64,000 nt of DNA from Clostridia bacterium (GTDB lineage Bacteria; Bacillota; Clostridia; Lachnospirales; Cellulosilyticaceae): the NCBI GenBank assembly GCA_029239755.1, contig JARBUI010000010.1:46528-110527 (forward strand). Reading direction: 5' to 3'. Under the pieces are notes generated by a model. That model was given only the letters and a program-made list of their open reading frames with translations. It was not told where the DNA came from and searched no databases. Shown here piece by piece: positions 9,285 to 17,326 of this stretch. Numbering within the stretch: the stretch's first letter is position 1; every line of letters begins with the position of its first letter. A program made the position numbers and the translations under genes.

Positions 9285-10218
9285 GCCTGCTATTTGTGAG
9301 ATGAGAAAAGTTTATGTAGATACACTGATTGAACTTGCCAAAAGAGATAAGAATATTGTAGTACTAGAAGCTGATCTTGCGGGTGCTATCGGTACGAAGC
9401 GGTTTGGTGAGATTTATCCGAATCAATATATTAACTGTGGTATTATGGAAGCTAATATGGTAGGGGTGGCAGCAGGGTTATCCTTAACTGGTAAGCATTC
9501 ATTCATCCATACTTTTAGTTCTTTTGCAGCCAGAAGAGCCTTTGATCAGATTTTCATGTCGCTTGCTTATGCCGGGCTTGACGCTGTCATGCTTGGCTCA
9601 GATGCCGGTATAACCAGCGAACATAATGGGGGTACCCATATGTCTTTTGAGGATATAGGACTTATGCGTATGCTCCCCAACTGCATCGTAACAGAAGCTT
9701 CTGATGAGGTCATGTTAAAAAAGCTCCTTCTTAAAGCTTATGAAAAAGGGGGGCTATGGTATATACGTACTTCCCGTAAGAAAGTACCAAGGATTTATGA
9801 TTTGGATGAGAATTTTGAAATAGGAACTGCTAAGGTTGTAAAGGATGGAAACGATGTTGCAATTCTTGCCTACGGTATCAGTGTGGCTGATGCATATGAA
9901 GGTGCTATGCTGCTGGAGACGGAAGGAATCCGGGCTGCTGTAATAGATATGTTTTCCATACAACCACTGGATTTTCAAATGATCCTCCATTATGCCGATA
10001 AAACCGGCGCTATAGTTACTGTTGAAAATCATCAAATTGCAGGAGGTCTTGGAAGTGCCACTGCTGAAGTGCTGGCTGAAAATAAGAAGGCAGTGAAATT
10101 TACAAGGCTTGGTATAAAGGGACGGTATGGTCAAACGGGAACGATAGACTATTTGAAAAAGGATTATGGTATTGATAAATATTCTATTGCTGACCAAGTA
10201 AAAAAACTGCTTGGATAA
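9277..10218 (+). CDS. Transketolase, C-terminal subunit
   Basis: Second half of the split transketolase, 313 residues, carrying the pyrimidine-binding domain and C-terminal domain. The catalytic glutamate that activates ThDP lies in NCGIMEANMVGVAAGLSL. HTFSSFAARRAFDQI is also typical. It forms the active enzyme with the preceding subunit; the two genes overlap. Last gene of the PTS operon, followed by a terminator. Confidence 0.95.
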   Translation: MLKPAICEMRKVYVDTLIELAKRDKNIVVLEADLAGAIGTKRFGEIYPNQYINCGIMEANMVGVAAGLSLTGKHSFIHTFSSFAARRAFDQIFMSLAYAGLDAVMLGSDAGITSEHNGGTHMSFEDIGLMRMLPNCIVTEASDEVMLKKLLLKAYEKGGLWYIRTSRKKVPRIYDLDENFEIGTAKVVKDGNDVAILAYGISVADAYEGAMLLETEGIRAAVIDMFSIQPLDFQMILHYADKTGAIVTVENHQIAGGLGSATAEVLAENKKAVKFTRLGIKGRYGQTGTIDYLKKDYGIDKYSIADQVKKLLG

Positions 10219-10253
10219 GACTTCTAAGAGAAGCCGTGGGCTTTACAGGATAA

Positions 10254-10284
10254 GGGTACCTCAAATTAATGAGGTATCTTTTTG
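10254..10284 (+). terminator. Terminator of the PTS/transketolase operon
   Basis: A stem of GTACCTCA with TGAGGTAT (one G-U) around AATTAA, followed by CTTTTT. Confidence 0.75.
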
Positions 10285-10296
10285 GATTGTCATGAC

Positions 10297-10335
10297 TTGT
10301 AATTTTACAATAAGAAGACTATTATAAAATTACAA
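10297..10335 (+). promoter_or_regulatory. Inverted repeat in the nitroreductase promoter region
   Basis: An 11-bp perfect inverted repeat (TTGTAATTTTA at 10297-10307 and TAAAATTACAA at 10325-10335). The left arm also starts a 14-nt palindrome, TTGTAATTTTACAA. A TATAAA -10-like box lies at 10323-10328, so a repressor bound here would cover the promoter. The regulator is unknown. Confidence 0.5.
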
Positions 10336-10373
10336 ATTAAAGAAATTAGTTTACTTTTAGGAGGCCATAAATA

Positions 10374-10895
10374 ATGAACGATACAATTAAAACTATTTTA
10401 GCGAGACGAAGTGTGCGCAGTTATCTGCAAAAACAAATTACAGATGAAGAACTGCAGGCTGTTTTAGAAGCAGGGAAGTTCGCTCCTAGCGCGATGAATC
10501 AGCAGCCCTGTCATTTTGTTGCGGTGCAAAATAAAGAGGTTATGGAAAAAATTAGTAATGGGTGCAAAGCTGCTATAGGAAGAGATATTGACCCGTTTTA
10601 TCATGCTCCAACAATAGTCATAGTTTTCGCTGATCAGGGAGCAATTGCACCTGTTCAAGATGCAAGTCTTGCTCTTGAAAATATGATGATAGCTGCAGCG
10701 TCACTAGGTTTATCAAGCTGCTGGATTCATTCAGTTAATGCTTTTTTTACTCAGGATGCAGGAAAAGAAATGAAAAAAGAATGGGGTATTCCAGACGATT
10801 ATATGAGTGTCGGTTCTTGTATTTTAGGTTATAATGCAGGAGAAATGCCAAGTGCGCCGCCGAGGAAACAGGAGACAGTTACTATTATTAAATAG
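10374..10895 (+). CDS. Nitroreductase family protein
   Basis: FMN-dependent NAD(P)H oxidoreductase of 173 residues, cytoplasmic. N-terminal RRSVRSYLQKQITDEEL and SAMNQQPCHFVAV are the FMN-binding signatures, and a third flavin-contact region lies near LGLSSCWIH. The family reduces nitro-compounds, quinones or flavins; the natural substrate here is unknown. It has a good ribosome site (AGGAGG) and its own promoter region with an inverted repeat, so it is likely regulated separately from the PTS operon. Confidence 0.93.
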   Translation: MNDTIKTILARRSVRSYLQKQITDEELQAVLEAGKFAPSAMNQQPCHFVAVQNKEVMEKISNGCKAAIGRDIDPFYHAPTIVIVFADQGAIAPVQDASLALENMMIAAASLGLSSCWIHSVNAFFTQDAGKEMKKEWGIPDDYMSVGSCILGYNAGEMPSAPPRKQETVTIIK

Positions 10896-10914
10896 AATGA
10901 GAGAGAGCAAGATA

Positions 10915-11025
10915 ATGAACACATTATTTACATCACACTTATATCACTTAGGTTTCTTGCCTCTTTTTGTTAAATTCGACATGGTAGATGCCATCATTTT
11001 AAAGAAATTAAGAAGGGGGATGTAA
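10915..11025 (+). CDS. Possible 36-residue peptide, unknown
   Basis: Short reading frame from ATG to a TAA one base before the next gene's ATG. The peptide starts MNTLFTSHLYHLGFLPLFVK and has a hydrophobic N-terminal half and a basic end (KKLRRGM). The upstream GAGAGAG is a weak ribosome site. Its last codons hold the ribosome site (AAGGGGG) of the downstream oxidoreductase gene, so it could act as a leader coupling translation, or it may be chance. No family recognised. Confidence 0.2.
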   Translation: MNTLFTSHLYHLGFLPLFVKFDMVDAIILKKLRRGM

Positions 11026-11026
11026 A

Positions 11027-12007
11027 ATGAAAACTATTCGATGGGGAATTATAGGTTGTGGTGATGTGACTGAGGTGAAAAGCGGACCAGGTTTTCAAAG
11101 GGCAGAGCATTCAGAACTCATTGCTGTTATGAGACGACAAGGTGAATTAGCACAAGATTATGCCAAACGCCATCAAGTTAAAAAATGGTATGATGATGCT
11201 GATGCACTAATCAACGACCCAGAAGTAGATGTGGTCTATATTGCCACACCGCCGGCATATCACATGGAATATACGCTTCGTTGTGCTAAAGCAGGTAAGC
11301 CTGTCTATGTTGAAAAACCTATGGCAAGAAATTATAATGAATGTGAAGCTATGATAGAAGCTTGTCAAAAAGCCAATGTACAGTTGTTTGTGGCTTATTA
11401 TAGAAGGGCTTTGCCACGGTTTTTGAAAATAAAAGAATTAATTGAACAAGAGCGTATTGGAGAAATACGTTTTGTAACTACAACTTTATACCAGAAACCG
11501 CGTAAAGATGAATACGCAGAAGCAACAAGACCCTGGAGAGTTATACCAGAGATAGCTGGAGCAGGTAAATTTTTGGACTTAGCTTCACATACCTTAGATA
11601 TTTTTGATTTCATTTTAGGGCCAATTAGTGAGGCAGATGGGATGGCATCTAACCAGGCAGGACTTTATAAAGCAGAAGATATTGTTACAGCGAATTTAAA
11701 GTTTAGTTCAGGGATTCATGGTGTTGGAACATGGTGTTTTACAGCTTATGAAGATTATGATATGAACGAAATTGTTGGAAGTAAAGGGAAAATTAAGTTT
11801 TCAACTTTTAGGAATGAGCCAATCGAGCTTATAACGAGTACAGAGAAGATGTTATTTCCGATAGATAACCCAATTCATATACAGCAGCCTCTCATTCAAA
11901 CAATTGTTGATGAGCTAAGAGGTATGGGGAAATGTCAAAGTAAAGGAATCGATGGGGCTAGAACCAATAAAGTTATGGACAAAATTCTTAAAGAATATAA
12001 GTGGTAG
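11027..12007 (+). CDS. Gfo/Idh/MocA family oxidoreductase
   Basis: NAD(P)-dependent sugar dehydrogenase-type protein, 326 residues, cytoplasmic. The N-terminal Rossmann domain has WGIIGCGDVTEVKSGPGF, the middle has VYIATPPAYHMEYTLRCAKAG, and the family EKP motif appears as VYVEKPMARN (catalytic lysine). The C-terminal half is the alpha/beta substrate domain with the DLASHTLDIFDF segment containing the usual histidine. Members oxidise or reduce sugar, inositol or amino-sugar substrates; the substrate is not deducible. The start is fixed by AAGGGGG. A PHP phosphoesterase gene follows after 23 nt. Confidence 0.93.
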   Translation: MKTIRWGIIGCGDVTEVKSGPGFQRAEHSELIAVMRRQGELAQDYAKRHQVKKWYDDADALINDPEVDVVYIATPPAYHMEYTLRCAKAGKPVYVEKPMARNYNECEAMIEACQKANVQLFVAYYRRALPRFLKIKELIEQERIGEIRFVTTTLYQKPRKDEYAEATRPWRVIPEIAGAGKFLDLASHTLDIFDFILGPISEADGMASNQAGLYKAEDIVTANLKFSSGIHGVGTWCFTAYEDYDMNEIVGSKGKIKFSTFRNEPIELITSTEKMLFPIDNPIHIQQPLIQTIVDELRGMGKCQSKGIDGARTNKVMDKILKEYKW

Positions 12008-12030
12008 TGCTAGAAAGGATAAGTATATTG

Positions 12031-12900
12031 ATGATAGATTTACATGTACATTCATATGTATCTGACGGAAGCTGCAGTCCAAGGGAAATCATAAAGATGG
12101 CCTATGATAAAAAGCTGTATGCAGTGGCGCTGACAGATCATGACAATATAGAAGGAATCGATGAAGCGGAAAGAGAAGCTAACAAGTATAATATAAAATT
12201 TTTGAAGGGGATTGAAATAAGTGTATCCTATGAAGAAGGAAGGCTGCTTCATATTTTGGGACTTGGTATAGATCCTGCAAATGAATATTTTCTAAACGTA
12301 TACAACAGACTTAGAAAATTAAGAGAAGAGAAGCTGGAAAACATTTTGTGGACTTTAAAAAAACAAGATATTTTTATGAACACAGAGGAATTAAAAAAGC
12401 ATGCTGCAGGTAAATATCTGGATAGACAAGCTGTAGCTAAGTGCTTAGTTGAAAAAAACATATGCAGAGATGTTCCAGAGGCATGGCAGAAGTACTTAGA
12501 TCCCGTGCCTTATGGTAAGGGAGAACTTTTAGAGGCTGACGAGGCTGTGGATATCATAAAAAAGTCGGGAGGACTTTCATTTCTGGCACATTATCATAAA
12601 AGAATAGGATTAGAGGGATATACGAAGCAAGAGGCAGAGGAACATATAAAATATCTAGTATCTCTAGGGATGGATGGGATAGAACGTTATTATCCGTCTT
12701 ATAGTGATGAACACATTGAATATGCAGAGTATTTGATACATAAGTATAACCTGATTCCTTCAGGTGGTACAGATTTTCATGGAAGCAATAGGCCTGAGAT
12801 AGCTCTTGGAAGCGGCGAAAACAGATTTTTTGTTCCTGACAGCATATATGAAAATATTAGATTAGAGCTTTCAAAGCGGACAGATGAGAGAATGAGCTAG
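12031..12900 (+). CDS. PHP domain metal-dependent phosphoesterase (TrpH/YciV-like)
   Basis: Cytoplasmic phosphoesterase of 289 residues with the PHP metal-binding motifs: DLHVHSYVSDGSC at the N-terminus, ALTDHDNIEG, KGIEIS, LAHYHK and GGTDFHG near the C-terminus. These are the histidine/aspartate metal ligands of the trpH group, some of which hydrolyse 3',5'-nucleotide bisphosphates or 5' ends of short RNA. ATG 12031 is preferred: AGAAAGGA lies 11 nt before it, and the protein then begins MIDLHVHS as usual. A TTG just before it is possible. Confidence 0.9.
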   Translation: MIDLHVHSYVSDGSCSPREIIKMAYDKKLYAVALTDHDNIEGIDEAEREANKYNIKFLKGIEISVSYEEGRLLHILGLGIDPANEYFLNVYNRLRKLREEKLENILWTLKKQDIFMNTEELKKHAAGKYLDRQAVAKCLVEKNICRDVPEAWQKYLDPVPYGKGELLEADEAVDIIKKSGGLSFLAHYHKRIGLEGYTKQEAEEHIKYLVSLGMDGIERYYPSYSDEHIEYAEYLIHKYNLIPSGGTDFHGSNRPEIALGSGENRFFVPDSIYENIRLELSKRTDERMS

Positions 12901-12925
12901 AGGAGCTATGGGCTAGAATAGTAAG

Positions 12926-13085
12926 CTGTATTTGAAAGTACATGCAGGGGTACTCTTCTTCAAATGGTATTGAGGCAGAACATAGGGTAGGGTCAGGAAA
13001 ACATAGTTTTATCTATGCTTATTAAGTAATTTTAAAAGCAAGTTGGGAATCATATGAGTAAACACATTCCTAACTTGCTTTTTTG
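12926..13085. repeat. Intergenic repeat, copy 1 (downstream side of the DUF6143-like gene)
   Basis: Contains two blocks that recur in the same order and orientation at 13738-13880. Block A (12926-12955) matches 13738-13767 with about 5 differences in 30, and block B (13034-13085, a terminator-like hairpin) matches 13830-13880 closely. The DNA between the blocks is not alike. The gene between the two copies is 13112-13639. Confidence 0.75.
13034..13085. terminator. Bidirectional terminator between convergent genes
   Basis: A long stem (AAAAGCAAGTTGGGAAT paired with ATTCCTAACTTGCTTTTT, one bulge/mismatch), with A-runs on one side and T-runs on the other. It separates the PHP gene from the convergent DUF6143-like gene. 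Confidence 0.85.
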
Positions 13086-13111
13086 TGAAATAAATCATGA
13101 GTAACCAAGCT

Positions 13112-13639
13112 TCAACAAAACTTCTCCTCCCACCAACCAAAAGCAAGCTTTGTACTATTAGATGCAGCGGGTAAAAAGCCTCCAAGATAAATAAGAATAG
13201 ATTCTCTAGGGCCAAGGATAATCTGACCCCCATCTACTACTAAAGTTGAGTAGGGAGGGACTATTCTGCTAAATATTGGAACACCATAAGTGGGCGGCTC
13301 TGTAGACGTAGGTAAATATTTAATTTGGCCTATTGGAATGGGCTCAGGGCAAATAGCTGTGTTCGTGCAGCTCACTAAGTTACTTATCGTGCCATTATGA
13401 AAGGTTGATCCTAGATAAAATTCAGCTGATATGCTAGCAGATGAAACATTTGTTATAGTCATAGCATTTACGTAGATATTTTTGTTTGACTTCTTAGGGT
13501 TTACTAATGCAGCTAAAGTATGTTCAGTTTGAGCAGCTAAAAAGGGAGTTTGACCGATGAAATATCTGCCTTTTTTAGATTCATATAAGGGATATTCTAC
13601 AGATGCCTCAATTGAAATATTTTCGTTACAATATGACAT
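13112..13639 (-). CDS. DUF6143-like protein
   Basis: Protein of 175 residues without signal peptide or membrane segment. It resembles the DUF6143 family from memory: YFIGQTPFLAAQ, LAALVNPKKSNKNIYVNAMT, FSRIVPPYSTLVVDGG, ILGPRESILIYLGG and the C-terminal AFGWWEEKF. The pattern looks like a beta-sandwich. Function unknown; in clostridia such proteins could be surface or spore associated, which is only a guess. The ATG at 13639 is chosen because AAGGTGAT precedes it; a GTG at 13654 would include that site. It is a single gene read against both neighbours, between two copies of an intergenic repeat. Confidence 0.75.
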   Translation of the reverse strand: MSYCNENISIEASVEYPLYESKKGRYFIGQTPFLAAQTEHTLAALVNPKKSNKNIYVNAMTITNVSSASISAEFYLGSTFHNGTISNLVSCTNTAICPEPIPIGQIKYLPTSTEPPTYGVPIFSRIVPPYSTLVVDGGQIILGPRESILIYLGGFLPAASNSTKLAFGWWEEKFC

Positions 13640-13737
13640 ACCAATCACCTTCACATCGATTTTAAAGAAATATTATTTTGTGTAATGTATAGTATGTCTA
13701 ATATACACAACATGTTACCAAAAAAATCTTAAGCAAC

Positions 13738-13880
13738 CTGTGTTTAAAAGTACACGCTGGTGTACTCATTAATCCATTTAGTTTACTGTACAAAAATGCT
13801 AGGATGAAAGAAATTGGTCGAATCAGATTAAAAGCAAGTCAGGAATCATGTGAGTAAACACATCCCTAACTTGTTTTTTT
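13738..13880. repeat. Intergenic repeat, copy 2 (upstream side of the DUF6143-like gene)
   Basis: Second copy of the two-block segment at 12926-13085. Block A here contains a perfect 7-bp palindrome, AGTACAC-GCTG-GTGTACT. Block B keeps the hairpin with two mismatches and a run of seven T. The copy sits between divergently read genes, where a terminator would not be expected. Confidence 0.75.
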
Positions 13881-13952
13881 ATATAATAATTTATAGATGG
13901 TTAAGAGTATGCTATCATTTTATATAGAGAAAACGAAAAGAGGGGGGATCAT

Positions 13953-15749
13953 ATGGGGTTTGGTAAAAAAATGCTAATAGTCTATTCTTTGATCGTGGCA
14001 CTAGCAATCGGGTTATTAAGTGGAGCATTTTACTACTATAGTTCAAAAACATTTGAAAATAATAGCCGAGAGTCTATGAAATCTATGGTAGAGAAAATGT
14101 CCCAGCAGCTAGAACAGTTAGAGAGTCCTATGGAATTCATCTCCCTATACTTTATAGGGAATAATGAATTTAGAAGATCGGTAGCCACACTAAGCTATAT
14201 GAATAGGCAAGATTTATCTAATGGGATATATATTCATGAAGCTAATCACATTATAAAAAGTATGCTTTATCAGGATTCTATTGCCCGAAACTTTCATAGT
14301 GTCAATATATTTAATGAGAAAGGTGACTTTTTTACAAGTGACTATGGAAAAGAAGTACTGCCAGAAAATATTTTAAATAAAATAAGCAGACTTCCTTGGT
14401 TAGAACAAGTAAAAGCATTAAATGGGAAGAAGCTGCTGCTTACCCCGTATTATGATCCATGGTGGGAAAAAGATGAAAAGGTTTTTGGCTTAGTACGGAC
14501 AATAGAAGGGGAAAAGGGGGAAACAGGATATATAGAAGTTCAAATGTCCTATAAACAAATAGAGAAGATTTTTAATCTGCCTAACGATAAGAATACGCGT
14601 ATGCTCGTTATTACAAAAGATAATAAAATTTTATATAGCAATAATATTACTACTGCAAGGCTTATTAAGCATTATATGGAGACAGCTGTAAAGCAAAGAA
14701 AAAACGTAGAATCCTCTAAAAACCCTATAATAGGAGTAGAAGAAATCATTGCAAAACAAGTGTCAGAAAAGTTAGGGGTCACTATTGTTATGATACAAGA
14801 CAAAGCGGATCTTTTAAAACCTTTTGAGGTAGCAGGGCAGCTGGTTTTTGGTATTGGGCTCAGTATCATGGCTATTTCATTAGCAGGGGTTTATATTTTT
14901 TCGAGATACCTTACAAAACCTATTAGAACACTAAAAGAGACCATGGAAAAGATAGAAATAAACAATTTACCAGACTATGTTCCGCTAGAAAGTAAAAATA
15001 ATGAAATTGATGCGCTTAATGAATCATTTCAAAATCTAAAAAGGAGATTAAAAGACTCCATAGACCGAGAATTAAAATCACAGTCTTTAAAAATGCAGGC
15101 AAATTTTGATTCCCTGCAAGCACAGATTAATCCTCATTTTTTATACAATATTTTAAATGTCATATCTGGGAAAGGAATGGAGATTGGGAATGAAGAAATA
15201 GGAGAAATGTGTGACAGCATTGCTTCCATGCTAAGATATTCTACAGCTACAACAAAAAGAGAGGCTACTATAAAAGAAGAGATAGATCATGTTGAAAATT
15301 ATCTAGTACTTATGAAAAAGAGGTTTGAAGATGGATTAGAATTTGATATACAAATAGACAAAGAGCTGTTAGAGCTTCAGATACCTAAAATAGTTCTAGA
15401 GCCTCTTGTTGAAAACGCTATTCATCATGGTTTTCATAATATATCAAGGGTAATGCGGATAAGTATAGCAGGTGTTGTGGAAAAAGACTATTGGAGTATT
15501 TGTATACGGGATAATGGACAGGGGTTTGATAAAAAGGTTCTGAAAGATCTCTATAAAAAACTAGATGAAACGAAAAAAAAGTTAGCTCATGATAATGAAT
15601 GTGTACAGCTTGAAATGGGAGGAATGGGTATAGTGAGTACTTATGCCAGGTTACTTTTATTTTATAAAGATGGGATTGATTTTCAGATAGAAAACATACC
15701 AAGTGGAGGAGCAATGATTAAGTTATCAGGAGGACTGAATAATGTATAG
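13953..15749 (+). CDS. Sensor histidine kinase, YesM/LytS type
   Basis: Membrane sensor kinase of 598 residues. Membrane segment 1 lies at about 8-30, an extracellular sensor of about 260 residues follows, then membrane segment 2 (about 290-315) and a HAMP linker. The His_kinase domain has the phospho-acceptor in QINPHFLYN (about 390-398), and the ATPase domain has VLEPLVENAIHHG (N box), DNGQGF (G1) and GMGI (G2). It pairs with the next gene, whose ATG overlaps its end by 8 nt. It probably senses a sugar or oligosaccharide and controls the ABC importer operon downstream, as in other YesMN systems. The start follows AGAGGGGGG. Confidence 0.95.
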   Translation: MGFGKKMLIVYSLIVALAIGLLSGAFYYYSSKTFENNSRESMKSMVEKMSQQLEQLESPMEFISLYFIGNNEFRRSVATLSYMNRQDLSNGIYIHEANHIIKSMLYQDSIARNFHSVNIFNEKGDFFTSDYGKEVLPENILNKISRLPWLEQVKALNGKKLLLTPYYDPWWEKDEKVFGLVRTIEGEKGETGYIEVQMSYKQIEKIFNLPNDKNTRMLVITKDNKILYSNNITTARLIKHYMETAVKQRKNVESSKNPIIGVEEIIAKQVSEKLGVTIVMIQDKADLLKPFEVAGQLVFGIGLSIMAISLAGVYIFSRYLTKPIRTLKETMEKIEINNLPDYVPLESKNNEIDALNESFQNLKRRLKDSIDRELKSQSLKMQANFDSLQAQINPHFLYNILNVISGKGMEIGNEEIGEMCDSIASMLRYSTATTKREATIKEEIDHVENYLVLMKKRFEDGLEFDIQIDKELLELQIPKIVLEPLVENAIHHGFHNISRVMRISIAGVVEKDYWSICIRDNGQGFDKKVLKDLYKKLDETKKKLAHDNECVQLEMGGMGIVSTYARLLLFYKDGIDFQIENIPSGGAMIKLSGGLNNV

Positions 15750-17226
15750 AATTTTATTAGCAGAAGACGAACCGCCTGCACGCCGCTATCTTAAAAATAT
15801 CATCGAGACTAAGTGTCAAGGGTTTGAAGTTATAGAAGAAACTGAGAATGGAGAAAGAGCTTTAGAGATAATAGAGATCTTAAAGCCGGATCTAGTCATT
15901 ACAGATATAAAAATGCCAATTATGGATGGTATAGAGCTCGTTACACAGATAAAAAAGAACTATCCAAATATCTTTGCTATTATTACTAGCGGCTATAGTG
16001 ATTTTGAATATACAAAGAGTGCTATTCAGTCAGGTGTAGTTGATTATTTGCTTAAACCAGTTAAGCCGCTGCAGTTGCAAGAACTATTAAATACAATGAA
16101 AGATAAGTTAGATAAACTCTATTATGAAAAGCAGATACAGCTATTTAAAGCATTGATAAGAGGGGACGAGACAGAGGCAGAACATTTAAAGAGGTATTTA
16201 CCATGCAGCACCTATAATATAGCACTCCTAAGAAAAAATGGCCCACCCTCAAGATATAGATCAGATGCAATCAATATGTCTGCAGCTATAGAATATAGAA
16301 ATAAAAAAGACTTGTGGACGTTTATGGGGCAGGATGAGCATGAAATATTATGTATAGCATCAGGAGCTATAGAAGATTCGGTTAGAGAGATAGGTTCTAG
16401 GTGGATAGAGGAGGGCTATTGTACGGCTTCAATCTATTCAAAAAGAGTAGAAAAATCAGACCTTAAGCGAGGATTTAAGGAGCTTATACAAGCTATTCAA
16501 GCTTCAACTATTATAGGAGAAAATCAGATTTTTAAAGTTCCAAGGATTGCTCAGAACGGAATGAATCATAAAGCAGTCTTAGAAGATGTATGGGTAAAGA
16601 AAATTGAGTTTATGGTTTCTAACCTTATGCTGGAGGATCTCAAAAAAGAAATGATAAAGGTTTTTCAAAAGTGGGAACAAGAAAAACTTTCTTTACTAGA
16701 AGTGGAAAATTACATAAGACAAATACTGCATATTGTAAAAAAATATTCCAGTAAGCCAAAAGAGATAGGCTGCAGCTGTATTGAAATAAGTCTCGATGAG
16801 GCTATTTGCAGTTCTATAAGCATGGGAGAACTGATGGAAAATGTGTGGGATATTACACAGAGCCTGCTAAAAACAAATAAAAATACTCAGTATAAATTAG
16901 CAAAGGAAGAATTTTTGGATTCTATAGAGAACTACTTGATGCAAAACCTGGCACAGCCATTGTCTCTTCAAAGTGTGTCTACACATTTAGGAATGTCTCA
17001 AACCTACTTAAGCAGGTTATTTCGTAAGCACAAGAATACATCTTTTAATGAGTATGTTACATTACTACGTATTAACCAAGCTAAAAAACTTATGAACGAA
17101 AATCCACAGATACTTTTAAAGGATATTGCCGAGATGGTAGGTTACAGTGATCCAGCTTATTTCAGCAGGGTATTTAGAACTATCACGGGAATACCACCAT
17201 CATACTATGATAATAATGCCGAATAA
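15742..17226 (+). CDS. Response regulator with AraC-type DNA-binding domain (YesN-like)
   Basis: DNA-binding response regulator of 494 residues. The receiver domain (1-120) has the acidic pocket AEDE, the phospho-acceptor Asp55 in VITDIKMPIMDG, and KPVK with the conserved lysine. A middle region of about 250 residues is of unknown fold. The C-terminal AraC helix-turn-helix pair (about 395-494) contains HLGMSQTYLSRLFRKH and DIAEMVGYSDPAYFSRVF. It is translationally coupled to the kinase gene. The likely target is the sugar ABC operon starting 100 nt downstream. Confidence 0.95.
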   Translation: MYRILLAEDEPPARRYLKNIIETKCQGFEVIEETENGERALEIIEILKPDLVITDIKMPIMDGIELVTQIKKNYPNIFAIITSGYSDFEYTKSAIQSGVVDYLLKPVKPLQLQELLNTMKDKLDKLYYEKQIQLFKALIRGDETEAEHLKRYLPCSTYNIALLRKNGPPSRYRSDAINMSAAIEYRNKKDLWTFMGQDEHEILCIASGAIEDSVREIGSRWIEEGYCTASIYSKRVEKSDLKRGFKELIQAIQASTIIGENQIFKVPRIAQNGMNHKAVLEDVWVKKIEFMVSNLMLEDLKKEMIKVFQKWEQEKLSLLEVENYIRQILHIVKKYSSKPKEIGCSCIEISLDEAICSSISMGELMENVWDITQSLLKTNKNTQYKLAKEEFLDSIENYLMQNLAQPLSLQSVSTHLGMSQTYLSRLFRKHKNTSFNEYVTLLRINQAKKLMNENPQILLKDIAEMVGYSDPAYFSRVFRTITGIPPSYYDNNAE

Positions 17227-17326
17227 TCCATCTTAGTGTGTCTGTTTTTATATGTGTTTTTACTAATGTGAATGCTAAACTAATTTTAGATTAAGTTTTT
17301 CAAAATTAGAAGATGGAGGGACAAAT

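Noticed and set aside
9754..10197. 147-codon open frame on the minus strand
   Set aside because: Antisense to the transketolase C-terminal subunit, whose identity is certain; no ribosome site.
13034..13880. CRISPR-like array from the repeats around the DUF6143-like gene
   Set aside because: There are only two copies, far apart, of unequal spacing and hairpin type; no cas genes are in the window.
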